Source: Bacteroidia bacterium (lineage in GTDB: Bacteria > Bacteroidota > Bacteroidia > Chitinophagales > Saprospiraceae). Taken from it: a stretch of DNA of 64,000 nucleotides. A program made the translations under genes and the position numbers. This document shows positions 44,531 through 53,449 of the stretch, piece after piece. The DNA lies in assembly GCA_030426765.1 (NCBI GenBank), contig JAUHXV010000004.1, positions 1 to 64,000 on the forward strand, given 5' to 3'. The notes below the pieces were generated by a model. It had not been told where the DNA came from. It saw only the letters and a list, made by a program, of their open reading frames with translations, and searched no databases. Positions within the stretch are counted from its first letter, which is position 1, and the number at the start of each line of letters is the position of its first letter.

Positions 44531-45316
44531 TTAAAACGCTTTCTCAGCAGTCGCTTTTCGCAGGGTAATCACATTGGTCCATTCGAGGACTTTGATCACA
44601 GGATAGATGGGATCGAATTCAAAAAACTTAACGGCAAAATTAGCGCGACCGCCATACTTGTGATGATTGTTGTGCAAGCCTTCACCAAGCATCAGGAGAT
44701 CCACCGGGAAAAGATTGCGCGAAGTGTCTTTTAATTTGAAATTGATATACCCGAGCGTGTGTGCAAACCAATTGATGATCACACCGTGGAAAGGTCCCAT
44801 GATGGCGTGGATGATAATCAGCGGATATAACCACCAGGGTGCACCAAGGGCAAAGTAGATAGCGATATAAATAGCGACCCAGGTGAGGCGCACATATCCA
44901 TTACACGCAAATCGATCAAAGGCGGGCCAGTCTGGAATTTCCTTGGTAAACATTGGATCTATGTCCACTTTCCGCTCATAAATATTCATGTAGTTGATAC
45001 GCGTCCGCCACATCATCGCAAAGAGATTAGCATCATACTTTGGTGAATGCGGATCGAGCTCTGTATCCGCATACGCGTGATGCATGCGGTGCATGATCCC
45101 ATATGCCCTTGGGCTGAGGTATGACGAACCCTGAAAAATAAATGAGAGTATATAAAATACCTTTTCCGTCGCCTTGTTCATCGTAAACATGCGATGAGCA
45201 GCATACCGGTGGTTGAAAAAGGATTGTGTAAACAAAGACAGGTACCAATGTGCCACTAAAACCGCTAATACCCACATAATCAAACGTTTCGTTATAAAAA
45301 CTGGTAATTCCCGCAA
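44531..45316 (-). CDS. Acyl-CoA / fatty acid desaturase (membrane di-iron)
   Basis: This is a membrane-bound di-iron desaturase of the stearoyl-CoA delta-9 type, inserting a double bond into acyl chains and so adjusting membrane fluidity. All three histidine boxes are present: HRYAAH (36-41), HRMHH (76-80) and HNNHH (215-219). Four hydrophobic spans flank them. The longest frame starts with TTG at 45,316. An in-frame ATG at 45,277 (MWVLAVLVAHWYLS, residue 14) is equally plausible and starts directly in the first membrane segment. The gene is divergent from the OsmC gene with a short shared promoter gap. Substrate and position specificity cannot be read from sequence. Confidence 0.9.
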   Translation of the reverse strand: MRELPVFITKRLIMWVLAVLVAHWYLSLFTQSFFNHRYAAHRMFTMNKATEKVFYILSFIFQGSSYLSPRAYGIMHRMHHAYADTELDPHSPKYDANLFAMMWRTRINYMNIYERKVDIDPMFTKEIPDWPAFDRFACNGYVRLTWVAIYIAIYFALGAPWWLYPLIIIHAIMGPFHGVIINWFAHTLGYINFKLKDTSRNLFPVDLLMLGEGLHNNHHKYGGRANFAVKFFEFDPIYPVIKVLEWTNVITLRKATAEKAF

Positions 45317-45375
45317 AGATATTTTAATCTGATCGATTTCGTTGTATTAACTATGCAAATAAAAGCCGTTCGAGC

Positions 45376-45798
45376 ATGAAAACATACCTCAGCAGCACCT
45401 CTCAGCCAGCCAGATTTGCCATTTCCAATGAAAAAGGACACACCGTTATGGTGGAAGCAAAACGCGAACACGGAGGCAGTGAATCAGCTCCTTCGCCTAC
45501 TGAATTGCTCATGATGAGCCAGGCCGGCTGTACGGCTATTGATGTCACCACGCTCTTAAAGAAAATGCGACAACCCATCGAAAAGATAGAGATCGAGTCC
45601 TCTGCAAGCCGAACACCGGGACAAATTCCTGATGTGCTGGATACACTGCACCTGCACTTCAGGATGTATGGAGATATCGATCCGGCGAAAGCAGAGAAAG
45701 CGATTCGGATGTCCATACATCAATATTGTCCCATCTCAAAGATGATTGACCAGGTAACGAACATTACCTTTAGTGTAGACATTCTGTTTGAGTCATGA
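45376..45798 (+). CDS. OsmC/Ohr-family peroxiredoxin-like protein
   Basis: A 140-aa protein of the OsmC/Ohr superfamily, small cytoplasmic thiol peroxidases that reduce organic hydroperoxides. The two conserved cysteines are visible in QAGCTAIDV (Cys52) and QYCPISKM (Cys118), and GSESAPSPTELLMMSQAGC matches the family core. Which subgroup (OsmC, Ohr or YhfA-like) it belongs to is not certain; the short length and C-terminal YCPISK favour the YhfA-like group. It is followed at 85 bases by the ABC transporter genes. Confidence 0.85.
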   Translation: MKTYLSSTSQPARFAISNEKGHTVMVEAKREHGGSESAPSPTELLMMSQAGCTAIDVTTLLKKMRQPIEKIEIESSASRTPGQIPDVLDTLHLHFRMYGDIDPAKAEKAIRMSIHQYCPISKMIDQVTNITFSVDILFES

Positions 45799-45883
45799 GC
45801 GGTTTCGTCTGGTGATTTTTTCTTCAACATAAACCCCGGGAATGCGTTAAGTTGTAACAGTTCCCTTACTTTGTTGCCGCGAT

Positions 45884-46513
45884 ATGATTAAGACTACCAG
45901 TGTATCCTTTGCCTACCCCGGGGAATCACCGATTCACTTTCCCGACATTCTGTGTGAAAAGAATGAGCATGCGCTGATTCTGGGCCCTTCCGGCACCGGA
46001 AAAACCACCCTGTTGCATCTGTTAGGCGGATTATTGCACCCAACTGCCGGGGAAGTCCTTATCAATCAAACGGCCATGCATGAGTTGCGCGGACATAAGC
46101 TGGACACCTTCAGAGGCAAAACGATTGGAATTATTTTTCAAAAACCCCATTTCATCAGGTCCTTGACCGCTTTAGATAACCTCCTGCTGACCCAAACGCT
46201 ATCCGGTCGTCAACACGACAAATCCTATGCTTTGTCCCTCATGGATCGACTCGGTATCGCAGGTAGATCGGATAAGCTGACGCATACCATGAGTATTGGC
46301 GAACAACAACGTCTCGCTATTGCTCGCGCTATTATCAACAAGCCGGCGCTTATTCTGGCGGATGAACCTTCTTCTGCGTTGGATGATCAGAACTGTACCT
46401 CCATGATCACACTGTTGCAACAAGTAGCCACTGAAGAAGGCGCCAACCTCATTGTCGTTACCCATGACAGCAGAATCAAAAACATGATTGAAAATAAAGT
46501 TTACCTGACATGA
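45884..46513 (+). CDS. ABC transporter ATP-binding protein (LolD/MacB-like)
   Basis: A 209-aa ATPase subunit with Walker A GPSGTGKT (34-41), Q-loop Gln85 (IFQKPHF), signature MSIGEQQR (135-142), Walker B LILADEP (155-161) and the switch His193 (VTHDSR). The signature has Ile where most relatives have Gly (LSGGEQQR), a mild deviation. It resembles the ATPases of LolCDE/MacB-type mechanotransmission transporters, which work from the membrane without moving substrate across the inner membrane. The permease gene starts 34 bases downstream, so the two form one transporter and very probably one transcript. Confidence 0.9.
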   Translation: MIKTTSVSFAYPGESPIHFPDILCEKNEHALILGPSGTGKTTLLHLLGGLLHPTAGEVLINQTAMHELRGHKLDTFRGKTIGIIFQKPHFIRSLTALDNLLLTQTLSGRQHDKSYALSLMDRLGIAGRSDKLTHTMSIGEQQRLAIARAIINKPALILADEPSSALDDQNCTSMITLLQQVATEEGANLIVVTHDSRIKNMIENKVYLT

Positions 46514-46547
46514 TCAGGTCGTTGTATAAATCCGAACTCAGGTATAT

Positions 46548-47894
46548 ATGAACATCTTTACACTTAGCTGGAAAAATATTGTTGCCAAGCCGCTCAATAG
46601 CGCGATGAGTGTTTTGTTGTTTGCGCTGAGTGTCGGACTCATCACCTTTCTCACACTGCTGAATCATCAGTTGAAAAAAGGCCTTGACAATAATCTCGCC
46701 GGGATAGATCTGGTGCTTGGCGCCAAAGGAAGCCCTTTGCAACTGATCCTGAACAGTATGTATCATATTGATGCACCTACCGGAAATATTTCCCTGCAGG
46801 AAGCAAGCCCTTTTCTTAACCCTAAGCATCCTTTGATTTCTCATGCCGTGCCTTTGTCTCTTGGGGATAGCTATGGTGCGTTTCGGATTGTAGGAGCACC
46901 ACAAAGTATCCTCTCTCTGTATGGCGCTACTCAGGTAGAAGGTGCGATGTATCGGGAGGATTTCGAGACGGTCGTGGGTGCTGCAGTGGCTAAGCGACTT
47001 CATTTGCATATCGGAGATTCGTTTTTTTCCACACATGGTTTGGAAGATGATCCGGATCTCGCACATGATCATGGAGCGCCCTTTCAGATCACAGGTATTC
47101 TAAGCCCTACAGGGACAGTGCTGGATCAGTTGATCCTGTGTACGCCTCAAACTGTGTGGAAGGTGCATGAACATGAAGAAACAGATGCAGATCACGAAGG
47201 CGATCACGAAGGTCACGACCATGAAGGTCACGACCACAGTGATCATGCACATGTACATACGAAGTTGCCCGTGACGGACATAGATTCGTCGGAGGTGCAG
47301 TTGCTTTCTGCTGCTATCATGGACTCGCTCAGAAGCCAACCGGAAAAAGAGATCACCAGCGTGTTGATGAAGTTCAGAAATCGCACCAATTTTCAAGCGC
47401 TTAATCTGCTGCGCAACATCAATATGAATACAGGTTTGATGGCAGCTTCTCCCGCGCTGGAAATCAACCGGCTCTATGCGATGATGGGTAGTGGTACAGA
47501 TGCACTTCGGTACGTGGCAATTTTGATAGCTATTGTGGCGGCCATCAGCATTTTTATATCGCTTTACACGTCATTAAAAGAGAGGAAATATGAGATGGCG
47601 CTTATGCGGGTGAGCGGTGCAGGCCCAGGTGTATTGTTTCGCATGATCCTGGGAGAGGGGATGTGGATCACGCTGATAGGCCTGGCATTGGGCATCTTAG
47701 CCGGGCATGTGGGTATGCATTTAGCGGGATCAATTCTGGAGCGGGGATACAAGTATCAGTTTACTGGTATTCTATGGGTAGATGCAGAATGGTTGATTGT
47801 AATTGGAAGCCTGATAGTAGGCTTTTTAGCTGCCCTTATCCCTGCGTTTCAAGGCGCAAAAGTCGATTTACACAAGACACTGGCGGAAGGGTAA
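46548..47894 (+). CDS. FtsX/MacB-type ABC permease with histidine-rich periplasmic loop
   Basis: A 448-aa permease with the usual topology: one N-terminal membrane segment (about 18-38), a large periplasmic domain, and three C-terminal segments (about 320-345, 365-395, 415-435). The periplasmic domain contains LVLGAKGSPLQLILNSMYHI (55-74) with DAPTGNI, which I recall from a permease subgroup found in Zur-regulated operons. A stretch at 207-237 has 11 histidines in 31 residues with many Asp/Glu, a typical Zn/Ni/Cu-binding loop. With the ATPase upstream it forms a complete transporter. A role in metal-linked envelope maintenance is inferred from the loop. No Zur box was identified. Confidence 0.88.
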   Translation: MNIFTLSWKNIVAKPLNSAMSVLLFALSVGLITFLTLLNHQLKKGLDNNLAGIDLVLGAKGSPLQLILNSMYHIDAPTGNISLQEASPFLNPKHPLISHAVPLSLGDSYGAFRIVGAPQSILSLYGATQVEGAMYREDFETVVGAAVAKRLHLHIGDSFFSTHGLEDDPDLAHDHGAPFQITGILSPTGTVLDQLILCTPQTVWKVHEHEETDADHEGDHEGHDHEGHDHSDHAHVHTKLPVTDIDSSEVQLLSAAIMDSLRSQPEKEITSVLMKFRNRTNFQALNLLRNINMNTGLMAASPALEINRLYAMMGSGTDALRYVAILIAIVAAISIFISLYTSLKERKYEMALMRVSGAGPGVLFRMILGEGMWITLIGLALGILAGHVGMHLAGSILERGYKYQFTGILWVDAEWLIVIGSLIVGFLAALIPAFQGAKVDLHKTLAEG

Positions 47895-48038
47895 GACTTG
47901 TATTTTCGTAAAAAGCGAATGCTTTGATTGTTGTTTGTCAGCAGAGTGACAGTTTTTAACTGCAGTGAAGAGGTTTTATTTGAGTACATTTAGCGTATTG
48001 CCCTTTCTTCTACTTGTACCATTAAATTTCCTGACGAC

Positions 48039-49040
48039 ATGAAGCGCAAAGATTTTTTACGAGGATTTAGCTGGCTTGGATTAGGGGCACTGGCTCCGAT
48101 AAAGACTTCGGCAACTGCTGCCGCAAAATTTCCTGCAGGACCTGTTCCTCCGAACTGCACCCTGATTCCGACAGAAACCGCCGGACCTTTTCCTTTGGAT
48201 CTGACAGAAAACCAGACATTCTTTCGACAGGATGTGACGGAGGGAAGAGAGGGCGTTTTGCTTCATCAGAAAATGAGAATTATTGGTGCTGAGAATTGTC
48301 TTCCCATGCCTAATGTGCGCGTGAATATCTGGCATTGCGACAAAGACGGATTGTACTCGGGATATGGCTCGGAAACCGGTCAGACGTATATGCGTGGCTA
48401 TCAAATTACAGATGCGAATGGCGAAGTTGAGTTTACCACTATTCTTCCGGGCTGGTACAATGGGCGCATTTGTCACATTCATTTTCAGGCATACGTCAGT
48501 AGTGTATATGCTGCTATTTCACAGTTGACATATCCGATAGCGGAAAAGAATGCGATATACGAAGCCAACGCAGACATCTATACAAAAGGCCTTGATCCAC
48601 TTGGATTCAACAACGACGGAGTGTTTGCTGACGGATATGCGTATCAGTTGGCCACCTTAACACCAAATGATGACACAGGTGGGTATGATTCTTTTCTCGA
48701 AGTGACCATCGAAGGCTCAGGACTGACCAGTCTGGCGAAAGCAGAACCAGAGACCGGCGGTGTATTTACGCTCAGCCAGAATCAACCCAATCCATACCAG
48801 GGGCAGACAAGAATACCTTTTGTGTTGAATTATCCTGCGGATGCCTTTATCGAGATCTGGAGTCTCTCCGGACAAAAGGTGGCCGAGATAAAACGACCCG
48901 GTCTGACAGCAGGCGAACATGTAGTTGATTTTGATGCCCTTCGGTCAGGACTTCCTGCCGAAACATATGTATATCAGTTGCGTGTCGAATACAACGGCGC
49001 GATATATCGGCAGGCTAAAGTGATGACAGCCATTCAATAG
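48039..49040 (+). CDS. Intradiol ring-cleavage dioxygenase-like protein with T9SS sorting domain
   Basis: A 333-aa exported protein. Residues 1-30 form a Tat-like signal (KRKDFLRGFSWLGLG; twin basic as Lys-Arg rather than Arg-Arg). Residues about 41-225 match the protocatechuate/catechol intradiol dioxygenase fold, with all four expected Fe(III) ligands visible: Tyr106 (DGLYSGY), Tyr140 (GWYNGR), His146 and His148 (CHIHF). Residues 244-333 (FTLSQNQPNPYQGQTRIPF onward) are a type A T9SS sorting domain. The enzyme is therefore predicted to act outside the cell or on its surface, unlike the cytoplasmic catabolic enzymes. Likely substrates are aromatic diols; no catabolic genes lie nearby. The next gene starts four bases after its stop codon, so they are probably co-transcribed. 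Confidence 0.88.
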   Translation: MKRKDFLRGFSWLGLGALAPIKTSATAAAKFPAGPVPPNCTLIPTETAGPFPLDLTENQTFFRQDVTEGREGVLLHQKMRIIGAENCLPMPNVRVNIWHCDKDGLYSGYGSETGQTYMRGYQITDANGEVEFTTILPGWYNGRICHIHFQAYVSSVYAAISQLTYPIAEKNAIYEANADIYTKGLDPLGFNNDGVFADGYAYQLATLTPNDDTGGYDSFLEVTIEGSGLTSLAKAEPETGGVFTLSQNQPNPYQGQTRIPFVLNYPADAFIEIWSLSGQKVAEIKRPGLTAGEHVVDFDALRSGLPAETYVYQLRVEYNGAIYRQAKVMTAIQ

Positions 49041-49044
49041 TCGG

Positions 49045-49752
49045 ATGAGGGAAAGAAGATCGATTTTCATTTTTATTAGTTTGGCTTACATCTCAGGTTT
49101 CTGGCTCTTGAGTTGTGGATCATCTGGTCAAAAAGGTGATGACTATCCTGCGGATCATACCGATCAGGAAATCACAGAGGATACGGAGCCTTTGGTGCCT
49201 GATTATGATACAACCAACTGGACGGAAATTGTAGCAGGCGATGGATATACCCTGGATATTAAATATGCCACTACAGATAATTTTGTAGATGAGGTCATCT
49301 ATCCCTGTGGCCGCATGTTTCTTCGCCCTGATGTTGCAGTTGCTTTGCAAAAAGTAAAAATGGAGTTTGAGAAGCACGGCTACGGTTTGATTCTGTTTGA
49401 TGGGTATCGACCTCGGCCTGCTCAGCAGAAACTTTGGGATAAAGTGCCCAATCCAAGCTATGTGGCGCCTCCTTCCGAGGGATCTATGCACAACCGTGGG
49501 GTAGCGATAGATTTATCGCTGACAGATACATCAGGTCAGGAGATCAATATGGGGACGCCCTACGATTTTTTCGGACCTGAAGCACATCATGACTTCCTCG
49601 ATCATCCTGAGGAGGTGATCACCAGGCGACAGCTCTTAAAATCGGTGATGGAATCGCATAGGTTTCAGCCTATTCGCACCGAATGGTGGCATTATTCCTA
49701 TATCGTATCATCGTATCCCCTCGATGACTGGCAGTGGCCTTGTTTGGATTAG
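49045..49752 (+). CDS. VanX/DdpX-like D-Ala-D-Ala dipeptidase lipoprotein
   Basis: A 235-aa zinc metallopeptidase of family M15D, which hydrolyses D-Ala-D-Ala dipeptides. Zinc ligands and catalytic residues are visible: SMHNRGVAID (147-156, with His149 and Asp156) and EWWHY (213-217, with Glu213 and His216), plus the substrate-binding YRPR (121-124). The N-terminus MRERRSIFIFISLAYISGFWLLSC is a lipoprotein signal with lipid-anchored Cys24, so the enzyme sits in the envelope. There are no vanHA-like genes nearby, so a role in peptidoglycan recycling rather than glycopeptide resistance is inferred. Confidence 0.9.
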   Translation: MRERRSIFIFISLAYISGFWLLSCGSSGQKGDDYPADHTDQEITEDTEPLVPDYDTTNWTEIVAGDGYTLDIKYATTDNFVDEVIYPCGRMFLRPDVAVALQKVKMEFEKHGYGLILFDGYRPRPAQQKLWDKVPNPSYVAPPSEGSMHNRGVAIDLSLTDTSGQEINMGTPYDFFGPEAHHDFLDHPEEVITRRQLLKSVMESHRFQPIRTEWWHYSYIVSSYPLDDWQWPCLD

Positions 49753-49834
49753 GTTCTCGCTGACTAACATATTTACCCTATTTTTGGCGTTCTTATTTAC
49801 TTCAGGCAAAAAAGCAACTGAAATATTCACATAC

Positions 49835-50803
49835 ATGAGTGCAGAACATACATCAGACGTCCAGGCCATTGATACGTTAGCATCGAAGTACCAGCTTTTG
49901 CGAAAAGAGATCGCCAAAGTGATCGTGGGGCAGGATGACGTTGTCAAAGCCGTATTGATCTCATTGTTTTCCAACGGCCACAGCTTGTTGGTGGGTGTGC
50001 CCGGACTTGCGAAAACACTGCTCGTCAGTACCATATCGGAAGTGCTGGATCTCGATTTTAAGCGAATTCAATTTACACCGGACTTGATGCCTTCCGATAT
50101 AACCGGAACAGAAATCCTTGATGAAGACCGTCATTTTAAATTTAACCGGGGGCCGATTTTTGCCAATATCATCCTGGCAGATGAAATCAACAGAACACCG
50201 CCGAAAACACAGGCTGCGCTACTGGAGGCGATGCAGGAACGCTCTGTGACCGTCAGCGGGGACAGGCACCAGCTGCCCAAACCCTTTTTTGTGCTGGCGA
50301 CGCAAAACCCGATCGAGCAGGAAGGAACCTATCCACTTCCGGAAGCCCAGCTCGACAGGTTTATGTTCAATATTCCGCTCGACTATCCATCTTACGAAGA
50401 AGAAATCCAGGTTGTTAAAACCACGACCACGAATATAGATGCAAACCTTACTCACATCCTATCTGCGGCAGAAATTTTGTCTTTTCAACAATTGATCCGT
50501 AAGATACCGGTTGCCGATAACGTACTCGAATATGCGGTTTCCTTAGTCGCTAAAACACGTCCGGGAACGGCAAAAGCAACTGATGCGGTCAACCAATATA
50601 TTTCCTGGGGAGCCGGACCACGTGCCTCTCAATATCTTGTGTTGGGTGCGAAATGCCACGCAGCTATCGAAGGGAAATATTCCCCTGATATCGCGGATGT
50701 GAAAGCTGTGGCCAACTATGTATTGCGACATAGAATCGTACGCAACTATAAGGCAGAAGCAGAAGGCATGACTGAGGAAAAAGTGATCGAAGGGTTGTTG
50801 TAA
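49835..50803 (+). CDS. MoxR-family AAA+ ATPase
   Basis: A 322-aa MoxR-type AAA+ ATPase, which usually acts as a chaperone helping assemble or activate partner proteins. Walker A is GVPGLAKT (54-61), Walker B IILADE (112-117), and sensor 1 ATQNPIEQEG follows. The open frame extends back to 49,724, but that would overlap the upstream gene and add a non-homologous hydrophobic leader. The ATG at 49,835 (MSAEHTSDVQ) gives the normal family length. The usual DUF58 and von Willebrand A partners are not next to it. An inverted repeat follows the stop codon. Confidence 0.9.
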   Translation: MSAEHTSDVQAIDTLASKYQLLRKEIAKVIVGQDDVVKAVLISLFSNGHSLLVGVPGLAKTLLVSTISEVLDLDFKRIQFTPDLMPSDITGTEILDEDRHFKFNRGPIFANIILADEINRTPPKTQAALLEAMQERSVTVSGDRHQLPKPFFVLATQNPIEQEGTYPLPEAQLDRFMFNIPLDYPSYEEEIQVVKTTTTNIDANLTHILSAAEILSFQQLIRKIPVADNVLEYAVSLVAKTRPGTAKATDAVNQYISWGAGPRASQYLVLGAKCHAAIEGKYSPDIADVKAVANYVLRHRIVRNYKAEAEGMTEEKVIEGLL

Positions 50804-50852
50804 CCCGCGCTCATCACCATTTCTGCGCACTTGTTGCTTGTTTATTTGTCCG

Positions 50853-50879
50853 CATGATCACAACTGATCATGGATTTTT
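50853..50879 (+). terminator. Inverted repeat / possible terminator after moxR-like gene
   Basis: A perfect eight-pair stem, CATGATCA-CAAC-TGATCATG, followed by GATTTTT. It may end the MoxR transcript or serve as an operator for the next gene, which starts at 50,907. Confidence 0.45.
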
Positions 50880-50906
50880 AGCGATATTTACATCAAATAA
50901 AAAACC

Positions 50907-51443
50907 ATGATAAAGTTGTTAAAGAAAATAGGATTATGGGCTGGTATCTTTCTGCTCGCCCTGATCCTGATATCCTTCCTCCTTCCTTCAGAAGTCCATG
51001 TCAAGCGTAGTGTGGAGATTAAATCCTCGATGGAACATGTGTTTGATCAGGTGATCGATCTGCGCAACTGGGAAAAATGGGATCCGTGGAAACGTATGGA
51101 CCCCACGATGGTCATCACTTTTAGCAATCCACCGCTGGGGGAGGGTTCGTTTTATAAATGGGAATCGGAGAACAAACGACTAGGAAGCGGAACCCTGACC
51201 CTGAAGCGCGTGGTCCAGTTTGAAGAAATCGAGACAGCCATTGACTTTGACGGTCGGGGTACGGGAAGCACCCTATTTCAGTTTTCGCACAAAGGAGACA
51301 TGGTCGTTGTGGACTGGAGCATGGACATCGATGTGGGGATGATGCCCTGGAATAAATACAAAGGGCTGATGATCAAAAGCGAGCTCAAAAAGCAGTTTGA
51401 CAAGGGCTTGCACGGGTTAAAGTTTTATGCGGAAAAGAACTGA
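50907..51443 (+). CDS. SRPBCC-family (START-like) membrane-anchored protein
   Basis: A 178-aa protein. Residues 1-28 contain one membrane segment (LWAGIFLLALILISFLLP). The remainder matches the polyketide-cyclase/SRPBCC hydrophobic-ligand-binding fold: VKRSVEIKSSMEHVFDQVID, NWEKWDPW and the late amphipathic helix KKQFDKGLHGLKFYAE. No ligand or enzymatic activity can be assigned. It lies 103 bases downstream of the MoxR gene, in the same direction. Confidence 0.8.
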   Translation: MIKLLKKIGLWAGIFLLALILISFLLPSEVHVKRSVEIKSSMEHVFDQVIDLRNWEKWDPWKRMDPTMVITFSNPPLGEGSFYKWESENKRLGSGTLTLKRVVQFEEIETAIDFDGRGTGSTLFQFSHKGDMVVVDWSMDIDVGMMPWNKYKGLMIKSELKKQFDKGLHGLKFYAEKN

Positions 51444-51482
51444 TTTCCAATTGTAATTCATTAAATTGCGATATGTAACCAT

Positions 51483-51512
51483 CAGGGAATTAGGTGCTCA
51501 CCTGTTTCCTGA
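51483..51512 (+). other. Hairpin in the leader of the DUF1761 gene
   Basis: TCAGGGAA...TTTCCTGA encloses an inner AGGTG/CACCT stem, giving a two-part hairpin about 43 bases before the ATG. It could be a leader structure or the terminator of the upstream gene, although no T-run follows directly. Confidence 0.35.
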
Positions 51513-51554
51513 CGGGAAGAAATCTTTTCGTTCACTACTTTAAAACCAACTGTT

Positions 51555-52004
51555 ATGCCTCCTATTAACTGGCTCTCCATCGTTATTGCCATGCTTATTC
51601 CGATGCTGCTGGGATTTGTGTACTATCACAAAGCCCTATTTGGAAATGCATGGATGAAATCTCTGGGACTTACGGAAGAGGATATTCAAAAAGGAAACAT
51701 GGGAATGATTTTCGGTGTATCTCTTGTCTGTTCTTTCCTCATTGCGTTCTTTATTGTTGGCAATGTCAACGGAGCTGGCCAGGAGGGAGCCAACGGTGAG
51801 TTTGATACTTTTAAGCACGGTGTATTTCATGGTGTGATCATTGGAATATTCCTGATTACCCCTGTGTTTATCACCAATGGTCTGTTTGAAAGAAAGAACT
51901 GGACGAATATGCTGATCAATGCCGGATACTGGATCATCTGTATGGCATTGATGGGGGGAGTCCTGGATGCGATGAATCATTGGCCCAACGACCTCGCACA
52001 CTAA
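51555..52004 (+). CDS. DUF1761 membrane protein
   Basis: A 149-aa membrane protein of family DUF1761 (function unknown), with four hydrophobic segments at about 6-24, 50-70, 90-108 and 120-138. The N-terminal INWLSIVIAMLIPMLLGFVY followed by YHKALFGNAWMK is characteristic of the family. It converges on trhO with a 99-base gap. Confidence 0.8.
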   Translation: MPPINWLSIVIAMLIPMLLGFVYYHKALFGNAWMKSLGLTEEDIQKGNMGMIFGVSLVCSFLIAFFIVGNVNGAGQEGANGEFDTFKHGVFHGVIIGIFLITPVFITNGLFERKNWTNMLINAGYWIICMALMGGVLDAMNHWPNDLAH

Positions 52005-52103
52005 GCAGTCGAAACAGGCTTTTACTTTTTTAGCTGAACCAGGTGTTCAACCATCATTCAAGGATGGGTTGCTGAAGTTTCTGTATTTGAACAGGAACAC
52101 GGA

Positions 52104-53141
52104 TTACGCATGTTTTTGACGAAGCATTCCGGGCTTACTCTTGGACGAGTGGGTGCCATTAAACACACGTGATTTGCGTTGAATTTTTCTTTCCTCTTCA
52201 GGCAGAGCGATAAATGACTGGCATTCTGCTGAGCAACAGTTATCGTAATCTTCGGCGCATTTTGGACATTGTATAAACAGAAGGTGGCAGGCATCATTGG
52301 CACAATTGACGTGCTCATCTGAAGGCTCACCGCATTGATGGCAGGTAGCAATCACTTCTTCGGATATGCGTTCGCCTAATCGCTCATCGAAAACAAAGTT
52401 TTTTCCGATAAACTTATTGGGAATCCCAAGCTTTTCAGCCTGTCGGGCATATTCGATGATACCGCCGTCGAGTTGATAAACATGTTTGTACCCTTTGTAC
52501 TTCATAAATGCGGAGGCTTTTTCACATCGGATGCCTCCGGTGCAGTACATGACGATGTGTTTGTCTTTGTTTTCGCCCAACATATCAGCGACCATCGGCA
52601 GGCCATCGCGGAAGGTTTCCATCGGAGGTAAGATGGCATTTTGAAAATGGCCCACCTCACTTTCGTAGTGGTTTCGCATATCCACTACGATGGTATCCGG
52701 GTCATCCGTTAGCGTGTTAAAAGCTTCCGCGGAAAGGTGTGTGCCACGATCGGTGACATCAAACGCATCATCGCTGAGACCGTCCGCGACGATTTTCTCC
52801 CGCACTTTGACGTTCAGCATGAAGAAGGATTTGCCATCATCTTCTACCGCAATATTAAGCCGGATGCCATTTAAAAACGGATAAGTATCCAGGTATTCTC
52901 TCAGGGCTTCCAATTTGGCTGCAGGGACGGACAGCTGGGCGTTGACACCTTCGCGGGCCACATAGATTCGGCCTAATACACCGAGTTGGTCCAGGTCCTG
53001 GTAAAACTGATCTCTGAAGGCCTGTGGATCCTGAATTTTAGAATAGGCGTAAAACGAGAGAGTGGTGCGTTCGACATGATCCTCCCGGAGCTTGGAGCGC
53101 AACTCATCGTGGTTGATTTTGTTGTGTAACTGCTGTCCCAT
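52104..53141 (-). CDS. trhO: tRNA uridine(34) hydroxylase (TrhO, rhodanese-like)
   Basis: A 345-aa protein of the YceA/TrhO family, which makes 5-hydroxyuridine at position 34 of tRNA. An N-terminal ferredoxin-like domain (about 26-120) is followed by a rhodanese domain with active-site loop CTGGIRC (200-206). A Cys-rich C-terminal tail (CHQCGEP, CPKC, CCSAEC) probably binds zinc. Length and domain order match the family. It starts with ATG at 53,141 and is transcribed towards the DUF1761 gene. Confidence 0.92.
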   Translation of the reverse strand: MGQQLHNKINHDELRSKLREDHVERTTLSFYAYSKIQDPQAFRDQFYQDLDQLGVLGRIYVAREGVNAQLSVPAAKLEALREYLDTYPFLNGIRLNIAVEDDGKSFFMLNVKVREKIVADGLSDDAFDVTDRGTHLSAEAFNTLTDDPDTIVVDMRNHYESEVGHFQNAILPPMETFRDGLPMVADMLGENKDKHIVMYCTGGIRCEKASAFMKYKGYKHVYQLDGGIIEYARQAEKLGIPNKFIGKNFVFDERLGERISEEVIATCHQCGEPSDEHVNCANDACHLLFIQCPKCAEDYDNCCSAECQSFIALPEEERKIQRKSRVFNGTHSSKSKPGMLRQKHA

Positions 53142-53333
53142 GGTGATTCTATGCTCAGGTGCAAAGATAACCTATCCTGCTGTCCGAACCATGGGAAAGG
53201 GTATAACAGATCGTTAAGGGGTTTTCAGGAATATTGCAATGAAAAACTGTAAAAACTATGTTATTAAAAGATTAAATATAAGTCATTACTATATGTGTAT
53301 GTCAGGCTATTGTAAAACGTTAATTCTGCAGTA

Positions 53334-53377
53334 TGAAAGCAGGGGCAAATTAAACCTGCTTTCAGGCATTAAATGCC
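53334..53377. other. Two adjacent perfect hairpins in the trhO to DksA-fusion gap
   Basis: The 403-base gap between trhO and the DksA-fusion gene holds TGAAAGCAGG...CCTGCTTTCA (ten perfect pairs, 53,334-53,364), followed immediately by GGCATTAAATGCC (53,365-53,377). They lie about 70 bases upstream of the candidate promoter of the fusion gene, so they could be operator or attenuation elements. I see no ORF in the gap. Confidence 0.5.
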
Positions 53378-53449
53378 AATAAATTCATCAGAAATGGAAA
53401 AAAAACGCCCTTAATATATGGGACATAGTAAGATTTACTGTCATTCGTG

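Noticed and set aside
49045-49752. Glycopeptide resistance cluster (vanX)
   Set aside because: The dipeptidase is a lipoprotein with no vanH, vanA or regulator genes nearby. VanX-like enzymes are common outside resistance operons.
49724-49834. 37-residue N-terminal extension of the MoxR ATPase
   Set aside because: It overlaps the upstream gene and is not part of the family; the ATG at 49,835 gives the normal length.
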